Part shown: one piece after another, positions 19,924-30,260 of the stretch | Numbering within the stretch: position 1 is the first letter of the stretch | Layout: each line of letters opens with the position of its first letter | Assembly: GCA_023091735.1 (NCBI GenBank) | Contig: JALKBU010000004.1 | Span: 1-64,000 of the forward strand | Direction of reading: 5' to 3' | Length of the DNA stretch: 64,000 nucleotides | From: Trichomonas tenax | Lineage: Eukaryota; Parabasalia; Trichomonadida; Trichomonadidae | Notes under the pieces: model-generated | The model's database searches: none | Seen by the model: the letters and a program-made list of their open reading frames with translations, nothing else | What the model was told of the DNA's origin: nothing | Translations under genes and position numbers: made by a program

Positions 19924-20976
19924 ATGACAAAAAACTCGACATTTGACACTTTACTTGGTAAAAAAAAACAAAATTTTATGATAAATTCTCATAATGAGGG
20001 ACATATCCAAGGCGGAGACGGTTCAAAGCACAAATTAACGTCTTTGTCAAGGATGTTCCTTTACAAGGTCGCGGAATTGATCTACGAAAATCGAAGCCCA
20101 GAATCATTGCCAGATTTTGAGAAGGATAACCCGCTATTTTCTCTTCAGATTAGGAAATCAAATCAGCTCAGATCGATATTGGCATCAAAGAATTTCTATG
20201 GATGGTTCAAAATTGATATTATTTTAACGAATCCAGATATTGTCGTGGAAAGATGGCATTTAATTCAGCTCCCTAATCAGAATGACTATAAATCTTCTGG
20301 AATTCTTTCGCAGAATGATCTGAAGATACAGACATACAGACAAATGTCGCAAACCATAAGAAGCATTTATTCTATGCTAAATTGTTTACCAGCAAAGACA
20401 TTAGAAATACATCTGAAGCAGTTACCAACAAGTACAAGGAAATTTAAAGCTGTTTGCGAACCATTCCAATTATTACCTGCAAAGAACGAAGAATACACAA
20501 CATTTGAAACCGCACAGTCGAGGTTTGGCCCTATTACAACGCCTGTCGGAAGAACTGTAATTTTTTTGAATCATCGAATATCTTTAGAAGAAGAGCTTCC
20601 TAGACCCATTATTTCACCACATCAGTGGATTTCTGACTCTCCTTTCCAAATAGACTATTTCCCATCATCAGAGCAATATTCATCTTTCTCGCTCGAAAAT
20701 GAAGTTCCTTTATCGAGTGTTGCATCAAATATTAACTTCTCGAACACACCTGCATTGAGTTCGTTCACTCAGGCAGACTTTTTGCCTTTCCAGAACCAAA
20801 CCAGCTCAGAAAGTGCTTCTCTGCAATCATCAGGACCTTCTTCAAACGTAGAAACAATGGAACCAAATGACATTCTGAAGCTAATCCAAGAAAATATGGA
20901 CAAAGAATTTGAAAGTGCTCCAACAATAGATTCAATCAAAGAAAGATTTGACATAGTCAAGAATTCTGCGATTTAG
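19924..20976 (+). CDS. ATG13: ATG13-like HORMA-domain autophagy protein (350 aa)
   Basis: Residues ~40-230 match the pattern of the ATG13 HORMA domain: a helix with KVAELIYENRSP, strands NFYGWFKIDIILTN and VVERWHLIQLPN, the helix TYRQMSQTIRSIYSMLNCLPA, then the signature end FGPITTPVGRTVIFLNHRI, comparable with the family's VGTPVGTITLSCAYRI. The C-terminal ~120 residues are Ser/Phe-rich and disordered, ending in a short helix. ATG13 scaffolds the Atg1/ULK1 kinase that starts autophagosome formation. ATG is preceded 10 nt upstream by TCATTTTGA. Stop is TAG. The alternative is ATG101, which is shorter and lacks the disordered tail. Assignment rests on domain pattern only. Confidence 0.6.
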   Translation: MTKNSTFDTLLGKKKQNFMINSHNEGHIQGGDGSKHKLTSLSRMFLYKVAELIYENRSPESLPDFEKDNPLFSLQIRKSNQLRSILASKNFYGWFKIDIILTNPDIVVERWHLIQLPNQNDYKSSGILSQNDLKIQTYRQMSQTIRSIYSMLNCLPAKTLEIHLKQLPTSTRKFKAVCEPFQLLPAKNEEYTTFETAQSRFGPITTPVGRTVIFLNHRISLEEELPRPIISPHQWISDSPFQIDYFPSSEQYSSFSLENEVPLSSVASNINFSNTPALSSFTQADFLPFQNQTSSESASLQSSGPSSNVETMEPNDILKLIQENMDKEFESAPTIDSIKERFDIVKNSAI

Positions 20977-21267
20977 ATATGTTTATAAATTGTTTTGTTT
21001 GTTAAATTTCATGTGATGTTTAAATCTTTATTTAGTTGCTGCCAGCTTGGTTTAGGTGATTTACTGAGCATTGCTTGATTTTGAAGATATAATTCAATGA
21101 AATAACTGATTTTCAAAACTCGATATATAATTGGCTGTATTTTTTTTATTTATATGGCTTCAATTAATATATACCTGATAGAGCATTATTCATTTGAAAG
21201 CTCAGAAAATTTGAATTGAATGTGCATGAATGTATATATATCAACAGGAATAAGCTATAGTATTTAT
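20977..21267. other. Intergenic
   Basis: AT-rich; no feature seen. Confidence 0.5.
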
Positions 21268-22040
21268 TCATATTATAATAAATATTAATGATGAAAATAC
21301 AAAGTGCTGTATGTTCACATAAAGGAGATTACATTCAATGCAGATTTTTTCATTATCAACACTCATCACAGGACAAAATATATTATCATTAGTGATGTTG
21401 TTGATTAAAAACACAAATGATTTGCTGTTTTCAAATTTTAATCTAGGTGATATATTGCTTTTAAAAATACAATCAATTGCTTCAACAATTGAACCCGCAT
21501 CGACATGTATTAATCCACTTGGTGATGTATTTTTAGTAAAAAGTCAATTAATGATTGAGACACTTGAGCTTTGATATTAAGCAAAAATGATTCCTCCACC
21601 ATTAGTATCATAATTATTAGCTAAAACATTGCATTTGAACTTCAGATCATCTGATCGACCAATATAAACTATTCTTATATTACTAGCTTTATTATCAACA
21701 AAATAACAACAACATATTTCAGATTCTTTTAAATTATCATAGGAAATTATAGTTGGTTCATCATGCGTAGTCAGTTTCGAGAAATTAATAATCCTATTCT
21801 TTTTCATTTCATTGTATTCGGTCAATGTTGAAGTCCAAGCTGCAGTTCCATATCCGTAAATATAACTAGAATATGAAATTCTCGTGGATGGATTCATGCT
21901 ATTTGATCCCCATAATGCCATCGATTGGGATCCTCCACCTGACCCTGTAGTGGTGTTATATGAATAAACATTATTTATAGCACAAAAACATTGTGGATAA
22001 AAACACAGCTTGCTTTTCCTTTTGTAAAGATATTATTTCA
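21268..22040 (-). pseudogene. Beta-helix surface protein gene with stop codons
   Basis: A continuous minus-strand frame reads CAINNVYSYNTTTGSGGGSQ, then MALWGSNSMNPSTRISYSSY, EICCCYFVDNKASNIRIVYI, and after TAA (21577-21579) and TGA (21544-21546) continues with TKNTSPSGLIHVDAGSIVEA to a TGA at 21268-21270. The GGSQSMALWG segment and the Cys/Asn ladders are typical of trichomonad beta-helix proteins. The 5' part upstream of ~22040 is frameshifted. Only two stops in ~250 codons suggests moderate age. Confidence 0.55.
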
Positions 22041-22224
22041 ATAAACTTCACGGTATGCAGTAATATTTTAGTTTGATTAGTATTTCCGTTCATTATGATA
22101 CAACCATTTTCAATAAAAGTTCTAAATTCTACGTCTTCAACAAAAAATTATTGTTTTGTGAAAAATCTGAATTCATATCATTAACATATATATAATCACC
22201 AGGTGATTGTGGATAGTATTCGTC

Positions 22225-22267
22225 CCACATTCTCTCATCCCCCGATTTCTCGAGGGAGAGAATGTGG
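22225..22267. repeat. Perfect 12-bp stem hairpin
   Basis: CCACATTCTCTC (22225-22236) pairs perfectly with GAGAGAATGTGG (22256-22267), with a 19-nt loop rich in C then CTCGAG. It lies in AT-rich non-coding DNA beside the surface-protein pseudogene. Confidence 0.8.
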
Positions 22268-22829
22268 CAAGATATAAAATTGTCGAATTTTGACTTTACA
22301 TTAAGGTTGAAATTGTTTAGGGACCAATGTAACCGTTTTCAAATTCTCAAAATATTCTATGAGGTATTTTTGTCACATTTTTAAAAACTAAATGTTCAAA
22401 ATTCTCGAAAAATATTTTTCTGACCAATCAATTTGCTTGAATTATAATACGACTAAATTATCATAAAACATATTAAAGATAGTTGCTCTATTTATGTTGA
22501 TTCACACAAAATTCAATTTGATCACTATTTATATATTATGATATTGCATTAATCAATCTCATTTCTTTATTGATGATAAAACAACAGCTACAAACATATA
22601 AAACAGTGATAGAAACATATAAATCAATGCTTATCAAGGATTTTTGTTATGAATAGAAATTTCAAATATTCTTAGATTTTTAGGTGCAAAAAAAAAAAAA
22701 AAAAAAAAAATCAAATTATGTTGAAATATGAATTTTAAAATAAGAATGAAATGTTTATGAAAAACGTTTGATAGTTATAACAGAGAATTTAAAAAGGAAT
22801 AATTCATTTATATCAAGCAATAAAATAAT
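22268..22829. other. Intergenic with poly-A tract
   Basis: AT-rich; a 23-nt A run at 22688-22710. No coding signal. Confidence 0.6.
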
Positions 22830-23885
22830 TTAGTATCCACGAACACCACCTTTACCGATAACTTCACCAACAGCGGCGGTACCAGGTGGAATAACAACCT
22901 TCATATCCTGGAAGTACAATGGGTGATCATCCTTATTAGCGAGATAGTCTGGATAGTCTCCACGCATTGTCGTAGTTAAGACCTTCTCTGTCTGCGGTGT
23001 ATGATCGAATGGGCACGAATAGCATGCCTTATGCTGCGAAGCAGCCTTGAATGTCTCTTCTGGCTTCTTAAGAGGAACATGGGCTGCTTTCTCTTCGGAC
23101 TTCCAATATGATTCTGGAGCCCTCTTTTCTCCCCGTGAAACAGTTGGAATTGGATCTCTCCACTTTGGATGAACATAGCGCTCTCCCGGTGCCGGCTTCT
23201 TCACGATTGTATGTGCTGTTCTGTAAGCAGTGCTGTCTGCGGACTGAACGAGAGATCTGCACATCTCTCTGAAGCTTCTCGTCCAATTGACATCTACATC
23301 GATATATTTGAGCGCCCTCTCCATGGCACGCTCATTTACGACGCCCTTGGAGTAAACAAGGACCTGTTGCACCTTTGTTTGGTTTCTGATCGTGCTTCCG
23401 ACTTCTCCTTTGCAGTAATCGACGACATATGTTGTCTTCATGTTCCTTTCCGCCCATCGGGAGATGTATGCAGGTGAATTTTCGGTAGAATTGATTTGTG
23501 ATTTGTCGGAATCGCGGGTTCTTGTTGGAACAGCGCGGCAAACTTTACGCTGATCGTTCGAAAAGTTCGTGTATGTGAGGTTTGACTCTGTCGGTTTCCT
23601 TAATAAAGCTTCAACTGAATCTCTATCTTCGACATTTTTCTCTACTTCGTTTATAGGAAGAGTATTCCACTCTGGGATTGTGTATTTCGATGCAGAAAGT
23701 GTTGTTTTTTGCGTAACTTTCTCCAAATCTGTTGTTTGAATATCATCGACAGTTAATCGCTTGAAAACGCGCTCAAAAAGGCCGAGAACTTCAGGTTGCA
23801 TAGCATTGACCCACCTGTACGCGGCCGGGAGATAATCCTCTCTGAAGACAGCATCAATAATGTCCTTATGTGGTGCTGAACTCAT
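22830..23885 (-). CDS. Conserved-looking protein of unknown function (351 aa)
   Basis: A soluble, basic protein with good codon use. Recognisable blocks include LPAAYRWVNAMQPEVLGLFE near the start, repeated short charged segments, a Cys pair in ACYSCPFDH, and a tail PPGTAAVGEVIGKGGVRGY. I do not recognise the family; the many short Arg/Trp/Pro motifs (YISRWAERNMKTTY, YVHPKWRDPIP, RAPESYWKS) recall ciliary or microtubule-associated proteins, which is speculation. The frame is open further upstream to an ATG at 23981, but I prefer ATG 23885 because the segment between reads like leader (A-rich, with a GTTACAAAAAAA element like those before other ATGs here). Nearest upstream DNA is a tandem repeat. 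Confidence 0.7.
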   Translation of the reverse strand: MSSAPHKDIIDAVFREDYLPAAYRWVNAMQPEVLGLFERVFKRLTVDDIQTTDLEKVTQKTTLSASKYTIPEWNTLPINEVEKNVEDRDSVEALLRKPTESNLTYTNFSNDQRKVCRAVPTRTRDSDKSQINSTENSPAYISRWAERNMKTTYVVDYCKGEVGSTIRNQTKVQQVLVYSKGVVNERAMERALKYIDVDVNWTRSFREMCRSLVQSADSTAYRTAHTIVKKPAPGERYVHPKWRDPIPTVSRGEKRAPESYWKSEEKAAHVPLKKPEETFKAASQHKACYSCPFDHTPQTEKVLTTTMRGDYPDYLANKDDHPLYFQDMKVVIPPGTAAVGEVIGKGGVRGY

Positions 23886-24002
23886 TATATTTTTTTGTAA
23901 CGTATCTAACCGCCCCAAAATCTCGTTTTTTTGCTTTCTCTTCAAATTGAACTTTCCGAATGTTGTTTTTGATATATTCATCACTTGTAGAGATTATTTC
24001 TC

Positions 24003-24292
24003 CAATTTATTTTTGAAATATCACGATTTTTGAAAAATTGAACATTCATTAGAATTATCAATTTTGCTAATAAGCACATTATATAAACCAATTGTAGAGG
24101 CTATTTTTGCAGTTTAATTTTGAAATATCAACAAATTCGAAAAATTGATAATTTATTAGAACCATCAAATTTGCTATTAAATACATTATATCTATCATTT
24201 GCAGGGCTAATTTCTTCAGTTTATTTTCGAAATACAATGAAATTCAAAAATAATTCATTAGAATCATCAAATTTGCTCATTAGAACATTATT
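24003..24292. repeat. ~106-bp tandem repeat, about 2.7 units
   Basis: Units begin near 24003, 24111 and 24217 and share TTTGAAATA...GAAAAATTGA...ATTAGAA(T/C)CATCAAATTTGCT...ACATTAT. The third unit is cut by the element at 24293. Confidence 0.6.
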
Positions 24293-25394
24293 GTTTTGTG
24301 TGTCAATGAGTAAGGTGTCAGACTGTCAGATTTTTGGTATTGAAAAATAGTCAAAAAACAGTTAAAATAAATTCATTTTGTCAAGTAAAATAATATTTGC
24401 CAAATAAAAGCATATGCGTCATATTAGAAATTAGAGGGGTGAGTATTTCAATTTGAATTTAAAAACATGCTATTCGTCTATTTTTGTTGCTGTGTGCAAC
24501 TACACCATACTCCGTGGCTGCGTGCAGCAGCAAAGCTGGACGAAAAGCACTTTTAAGAAGAAAGCTATGCATCAAAATTATTTCGATGCAAACAGAGATT
24601 TCTCGCTTCTTTAGCAAGTGAATCCTTAGTAGAACATGAAGCTTAGGCAAACACTGCTAAAGAAGCAAGGAATCTCGGTTTTTTTGCCGAGATAACTTCG
24701 ATTCACAAGAATATTTTGCTTTTTGTCCATCTTTGATGCTGTGTGCAGCTACCACACACGTGATAGCAAAGCTTGAAAAAAGTTTTAAACCGATGTTATC
24801 TCGGTGCAGACATATGTTTTTTTTGCTTCTTTAGTTAGTAAAGCCTTAGAACTCCATGTGTCTAAGACTTTCACTAGCTAAAGAATCAAAAAACATGATT
24901 TTGTTCTCAATATATAATTCGAAATAAAAAGCGTGCTTTTCATTCATTTTTGCTGTTATGTGCAACCACTATATACAATAAGGTTGTTCAAATCAACAAA
25001 AATGGACGAATGGCATGCTTTTTTTTCTTATTATAATCGAGGATGAAGCCTTTTTGCCTCTTTTAGCTGGTGAGTGTCTTGAATCTGTGTGATCCTAAGA
25101 TTTCACTAGCTAAAAAAGTAAAAACATAGATTTGCATCAATAATTATTTCAATACAATACTTTTTTTCATAAGTGCTTTTCGTCCATTTTTGCTGCTGTG
25201 TGTAGCTACAGGGTGTGATGTAGTTGCACATAGCAGCAAAAAAGCACGAAATCTCCTTTTTAATGTCACATCAAATTAAAATAGATATTCCCCCCTTTAT
25301 TATATTTTTGACATTTTCCACTTTACATCGAATATCACCTTTTTCAAATCCGACAATCTGACACTTTACAAGGTGACTCATTGACACGCAAAAC
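24293..25394. mobile_element. Fold-back/MITE-like element with 6-bp target duplication
   Basis: Terminal inverted repeats: left GTTTTGTGTGTCAATGAGT (24293 on), right ACTCATTGACACGCAAAAC (ending 25394), continuing inward with matching (A)GGTGTCAGA-CTGTC-type sequence. It is flanked on both sides by ATTATT (24287-24292 and 25395-25400), a perfect 6-bp duplication. It has no coding capacity. The interior carries four imperfect palindromes built from TTTTTGCTGCTGTGTGCA and its complement, near 24470-24560, 24710-24790, 24945-25020 and 25180-25255, separated by AAGAAGCAAAAA-type runs. Non-autonomous; the mobilising enzyme is unknown, although the 6-bp duplication equals that made by Maverick integrases. 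Confidence 0.7.
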
Positions 25395-25599
25395 ATTATT
25401 CCTTACATGTAAACATTATATGTGATATATAAATATTTGACAAGTTTTATTATTCAGGAATTGATTTAAATTTGCATTTATGTTTAAGTAGGGTTGCGCA
25501 TTTGGAAGATAAGTCGAGGTTCCCAATTTACTTTTATCACTAAGAAAAGTTTGAAGAAATCTTTGTTCAATATCATTAAAGCTTTAAAAAATTACATCA

Positions 25600-26620
25600 G
25601 ATGCAAAATAAATCCTAATTTTTATTTAAGATCTTTGATTGCAAATATTGAACAATTTCCTTTGAGTGACACATTTTGGCAATTTCATAAGGCGACTTAA
25701 TCGATATTGGTGAATATTATAGCACAAAGATGAAAAAATGATTAACATTAATGTCATATTATACCGACTAATATATGCTTTCAGGTGAACGTCAGCTCCA
25801 TGTTCAACGAGAGATTGGACGATATTGAACGATTTCATTTCAAAAGCAATCACTAGAGGTGTTTTGGGTGAAAATAAAGAATAAATTTGATTGATCGATT
25901 TCATCTCAGAATGAAAAACAAGTGATACATATTAACTTCATGACATAATGATGAACATATTATGTAAATGAATTGCAAATAAAAACTAAGATCGCTATCA
26001 TAAATTTGCGATAAACAAATATTACTGATTAATATCATATCATTGCGTAAAACAAATGTGACTGATTAATTCCATAACATATTGTTGAATGAATGCGTTT
26101 GATTGATATCATTTGATAATAATGAATAAATGAGATGAAATGATTTCATATCTTAACAATGAACAAATAAAATTAGTAAACATGTTTCACGTTAATGTCA
26201 GCACCATGTTCAACTAAGAATTCAACAATTTCCAGCAATTCCATTCTAATGGCAATAAATAAAGGCGGGTTGACCCATTATTGTAATGACGAAAAAATGA
26301 AATGGATTAATTGAATACCATAATATTGGACACATTGTGTGTTAATATCAGCACCATGTTCTATAAGAATTCAAACGATTTCAAGAGATTTCATTTGAAT
26401 GGCGATATGTAAAGGTTTCTTGAATGACAATAAAGAGCAAATGAATTAAATAAATTGCGAATGAAATTGATTAATATAAAATTACAATGGAGAATACTTA
26501 CACCAACTTCCATGTTAACATCAGCACCATGATGGACATGAAATTAAACTATCTCGATTGATTTCGTTTTGATGGTTAAGGTTAAAGGTGATTCGAGTGA
26601 AATTAAAAAATAAATGAGAC
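25600..26620 (-). pseudogene. Ankyrin-repeat protein gene, decayed
   Basis: The minus strand holds repeated ankyrin-like units. The clearest reads SPKTPLVIAFEMKSFNIVQS then LVEHGADVH (25904-25626). Further copies of the HGAD-encoding segment (plus-strand tcagcaccatgttc) lie at about 26200, 26350 and 26523, spaced ~150-175 bp apart with stops between. The unit spacing exceeds one 33-aa repeat (99 bp), so intervening sequence has been inserted or degraded. Typical of trichomonad ankyrin families. Confidence 0.55.
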
Positions 26621-26639
26621 AGTTTTATGTTCAATTATT

Positions 26640-27189
26640 ATAATAATGGATATTATATATAGATTATGCCAAAAAGTGCCCAAATTATACCAAAAGAGGC
26701 ATCTTAGCATTCTTAAGGATCTCTATTTTTATCAATAATCCTATGGCACTTCTTAAGAAAAATTTCCGCTATGGCCAAACTTCCCATATCGTCACAAAAT
26801 TTTTCAAGTTCATGGTTTTAAACTATTGATCGATTAAGCGAGAAATAATCATGAATCATCTGCATATTCTATATACATAAATACAGATATCATTGTAAAT
26901 CTAGATTTATCTATTTTGCAAGCATCAAATTGTGGGTCGATATCATAGAATATTTTGAGAGCCTTTATTTGGCCATAGCGAACCCTTAATTATATGTGAA
27001 CTAAAACATTACATAGGTGATGAAACAATATGTGTGTGATGCAGTTAAAAATGAATAGTTTAGGTGCATGAAAATTATTCAACAAATACATGAAATACAT
27101 TAAAAATCATGTTGACTTTTAAAAGCCATCACTTCTGGATTCAATCATGCATAATTATTCACCCATTTGCTGCTGCTAATTTATTTAAA
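26640..27189. other. Intergenic
   Basis: AT-rich; contains a CCAAAAAGTGCCC element near 26670. No gene is seen. Confidence 0.5.
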
Positions 27190-28461
27190 TTAAAGAATCA
27201 CTTTTGTGACAGTATTGAGATCTTTGAGGAGTTTTTTCTGGATTTGCCCTATTTCACTAATGGCATCTCCAATCTTTTTCTTATGTGGAATCTTCTTTAA
27301 GCAATGGATGATCGATTCTTGGAATGTTTTCGCCTCTCTGTAGCTTGTTTCCATTGGACAATGAAGAAATCCAACATAAAATGAATTGTCTGACCTTTTG
27401 TTCACATTGTAAGAGTATACACACATCTGTGGGAATTGAGCACTATATGTTGAAAATGTCGTTGTTCTAAAGAAAACATCTGTGATTGGACCTCCTGTTT
27501 TGAATTCCCCAATACTCGTTAAAATCAACGGAGAGCCTTCTATTGGCTTTCTTGATGATATTGTTGATTTCATCCAATCTCGAAGTGCAGCAAATGGAGC
27601 ATTATCCTTTATTCTTTGGTTCATGTTCTGGCGTAATTTTTTCATCAGACACTCCACTGTATCACTTTCTGTAACGCCCTCACAAGCGACATCAAAGTCT
27701 GATATATACTGGCCTTGACCTAAGTTATAACCTTGATCAGGATGAGGACGTGTTCCAAATACTTCTCTGAGTCCTGTTTTTGTTAGTTTCCCATTAAAGG
27801 CACTGCAGCTCAAGATCATGGATGCAAAGAATGATTCAGTCAATCCATGAAGTTTTCGATCCCGCTTTGAGTAGCATTGGAAGTCTTTCATCCTGAGTTT
27901 TCCATAAATAAAGTTACACTTTGATCCAGAAGACAGTTGATCCAAATCTTGAGACTTAAATCTCAGCATTCGGTCATCAAATTGGATTTCTGGGACTTTT
28001 GCTGTTGCTTTAGAGATCTTGTTCATGAAAGGCTCATAGAGACTCGGCGGGATTTTTAACTCCTTTTCTTCAAGGTCATTGACCAACAAGTTAGTGAAAT
28101 ACTTCGCTGCACCACCATCAAACATAGAGTGATTCGCAGAAAGTACAACACTGTCCTTTCCAATGGCTAAAGAAGCCAAGGAGATGTTTGATGGCCTTAT
28201 CAAATGATCTTCGACGTATTCACATTGTTTGTCAAGGTCTGTGATGTACTTTGGAATCTCAAATACAGGTACATCTCGTTTTTGGAAGACTAGGTCTCCA
28301 TCTTCGTAGTGAGTATGAAGTGCACTGCAATTTCGAGCGATTTTCGCTGCAACTTTGTCTCTGGCCTTTGTATCTTTACAACGCCATGAGATTATACAGT
28401 TGATGTTTGCTGGGATCCATTCGGATTCCATGTTCACTGCTTTTCTTCTTCTGCTAAGCAT
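27190..28461 (-). CDS. Condensation/acyltransferase-fold protein with HxxxDG motif (423 aa)
   Basis: Carries NHSMFDGGAAKYFTNLLV at about residue 110, the HxxxDG catalytic motif of the chloramphenicol-acetyltransferase/BAHD/condensation superfamily, in the expected position after ~110 residues. A second half with SPLILTSIGEFKTGGPI and a strand-rich end fits the paired CAT-like domains (the second-domain DFGWG-type motif is not clear). Such enzymes transfer acyl groups from CoA or carrier proteins; the substrate here is unknown. No signal peptide; likely cytosolic. The start follows TCATTATT 6-8 nt upstream of the ATG, a very short leader. A second in-frame Met lies at residue 11. Confidence 0.65.
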   Translation of the reverse strand: MLSRRRKAVNMESEWIPANINCIISWRCKDTKARDKVAAKIARNCSALHTHYEDGDLVFQKRDVPVFEIPKYITDLDKQCEYVEDHLIRPSNISLASLAIGKDSVVLSANHSMFDGGAAKYFTNLLVNDLEEKELKIPPSLYEPFMNKISKATAKVPEIQFDDRMLRFKSQDLDQLSSGSKCNFIYGKLRMKDFQCYSKRDRKLHGLTESFFASMILSCSAFNGKLTKTGLREVFGTRPHPDQGYNLGQGQYISDFDVACEGVTESDTVECLMKKLRQNMNQRIKDNAPFAALRDWMKSTISSRKPIEGSPLILTSIGEFKTGGPITDVFFRTTTFSTYSAQFPQMCVYSYNVNKRSDNSFYVGFLHCPMETSYREAKTFQESIIHCLKKIPHKKKIGDAISEIGQIQKKLLKDLNTVTKVIL

Positions 28462-28463
28462 AA

Positions 28464-28470
28464 TAATGAT
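28464..28470 (-). promoter_or_regulatory. Inr-like motif of acyltransferase-fold gene
   Basis: Minus strand ATCATTA matches TCA(+1)YWW immediately before the ATG. Confidence 0.4.
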
Positions 28471-29270
28471 TAAATTGATAATTCTCTCAAATTTTCAAAT
28501 TCTTTCAATAATTGAATGAATCAATATTTTCCTGCAACTTTTATAAAATTCAGTTAATTTGATCTTTGAACAAATCAAAGCATTAATAATTTATCTGGTT
28601 TTATTACAAAAATCATTTTTGAAAGAAGATTTCGAAAATCAATTACCAGCGGATTTTACACCACAATTAGAATACCCGAGTCATATTATTTTGCTTTTTA
28701 CTGATTGATGAGCAAAATCAAAATTTGAATTGGAGAAAAAGAGGATAGCAGACCAAAAATTCAGATTTGAAAAATTTTGGCAATAAAATAATGATAATTT
28801 TGGATAGTATAGTTAAATGAAAGTTTATTTTTTTCTTCATGTCATATTCTTTTCAAATGGTATTTTTTTGGTTCTTGAATAGTTATAGTTGAGTGGTCTT
28901 ATTTTTCCCATAGATATATAATGTCATATTATATCGAAATAACTAAATAAACATTCAACATGTGATCTTCAAACAAAGTTTACATGTCAAAAAATGACTT
29001 TGCATTTAATTATGATGCTATGACTTAGTAAGCTAATAAACATCATTTCTACATGTCATGTGATCTAAAAATTGAACATTTATGAATCAATATTTTTGAC
29101 AAAAACAATGAAATCAATCAAACACTTCATACCCAAAATCTCCAAGATTATTCTATCTATATGATAACATTTACAAGCTTAATACTCAATGCATTGATTT
29201 TAGATTCAGCATTTTTATTTTATTTTGCGCTTAAAAAGTGACATTTTAATGTGTTATTTACTTTTCTTTT
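28471..29270. other. Intergenic
   Basis: AT-rich, no coding signal; a TTAAAAAGTGACATTTTA element near 29231-29248. Confidence 0.5.
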
Positions 29271-29279
29271 GTTTTGCTT

Positions 29280-30260
29280 TGAATAGCAGAATTAGTTGTT
29301 AGTGGAAATTGCGTTAAACTAAGAAACTCAACATATAACAATTCTGTTATTATTAGTAGACAAATTTTCGGAGTTGCAATTGAAGGAATTTGTGATAATG
29401 GATTTTCCCATTGACGAATTACATCTGTTGATATGTTCAAAACTGTAATAACTGATCTGGGAGCAAATTTATTTTCAGAATCTAATTTTTTTACAGAATA
29501 TCATATTTCCAGAAACATTAAATACAATTAAAGGGGGGACATTTTATGATTCATCAATAAAAAATATTACAATTGGTCCCAATGTTAGATATATTTTTGA
29601 GCATGCTCTTGAAACTAATATCACTGATATTTCTTTTTCGTCATCCAATCAATATTTTTTTTTCTTGAAGACTTTACAAACACACTTGTAAAGATTCTTC
29701 CTAATGCTGTAAAAGGTAGATCTAATGTAAGCAATATCCAAAGGGTTGCAATTATATATTCCACAATGGAAGAGCTAAGATTTGATGCGAATCTTAAAAC
29801 TATCGGATTTTATGCATTTGCTAAATGTAGCACTCTAAAAAGAATTGATATTTCATTATCTCAAGTTACCGAAATCCCAGATAACACTATCCTCCTTCTT
29901 CCAAATCTTGAGCATTTTTACTGCCAAATTGCTTACAATTACTTGATTCAAACTTCTTTGGATGTAATAAACTTAAACTACTTTACATACGCGCTAATAT
30001 TACAGCTTTAAAAACAAATATGTTATCTATCAACAGTGGAGTCAAGAAAATAGTTTACTTTGGATCTGCGGATTTTTCAAACTCCCCATTTCATAACAAT
30101 AAAGCCATAATCTATGTGACATAAATATACCAATTTGAGCTCTTTGGAGGAACACCCGTCAGATTTTTTGACAGCTACTCTTCAGTTTACTCCTTTTTAT
30201 TTCCTTTACCACAATCCTGTCAGATCAGATTCTTCCCAATATTTCAGTTCATTTTCCATT
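29280..30260 (+). pseudogene. BspA-like leucine-rich repeat protein gene, decayed
   Basis: Plus-strand pieces with BspA-type LRR character: ANLKTIGFYAFAKCSTLKRI and SLSQVTEIPDNTILLLPNLE (29766-30011). Upstream are pieces such as LRNSTYNNSVIIISRQIFGV (about 29315) and, in other frames, segments resembling FPETLNTI..GTFYDS. BspA-like proteins are a very large trichomonad surface family. Several frameshifts and stops; no intact start. Confidence 0.6.
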
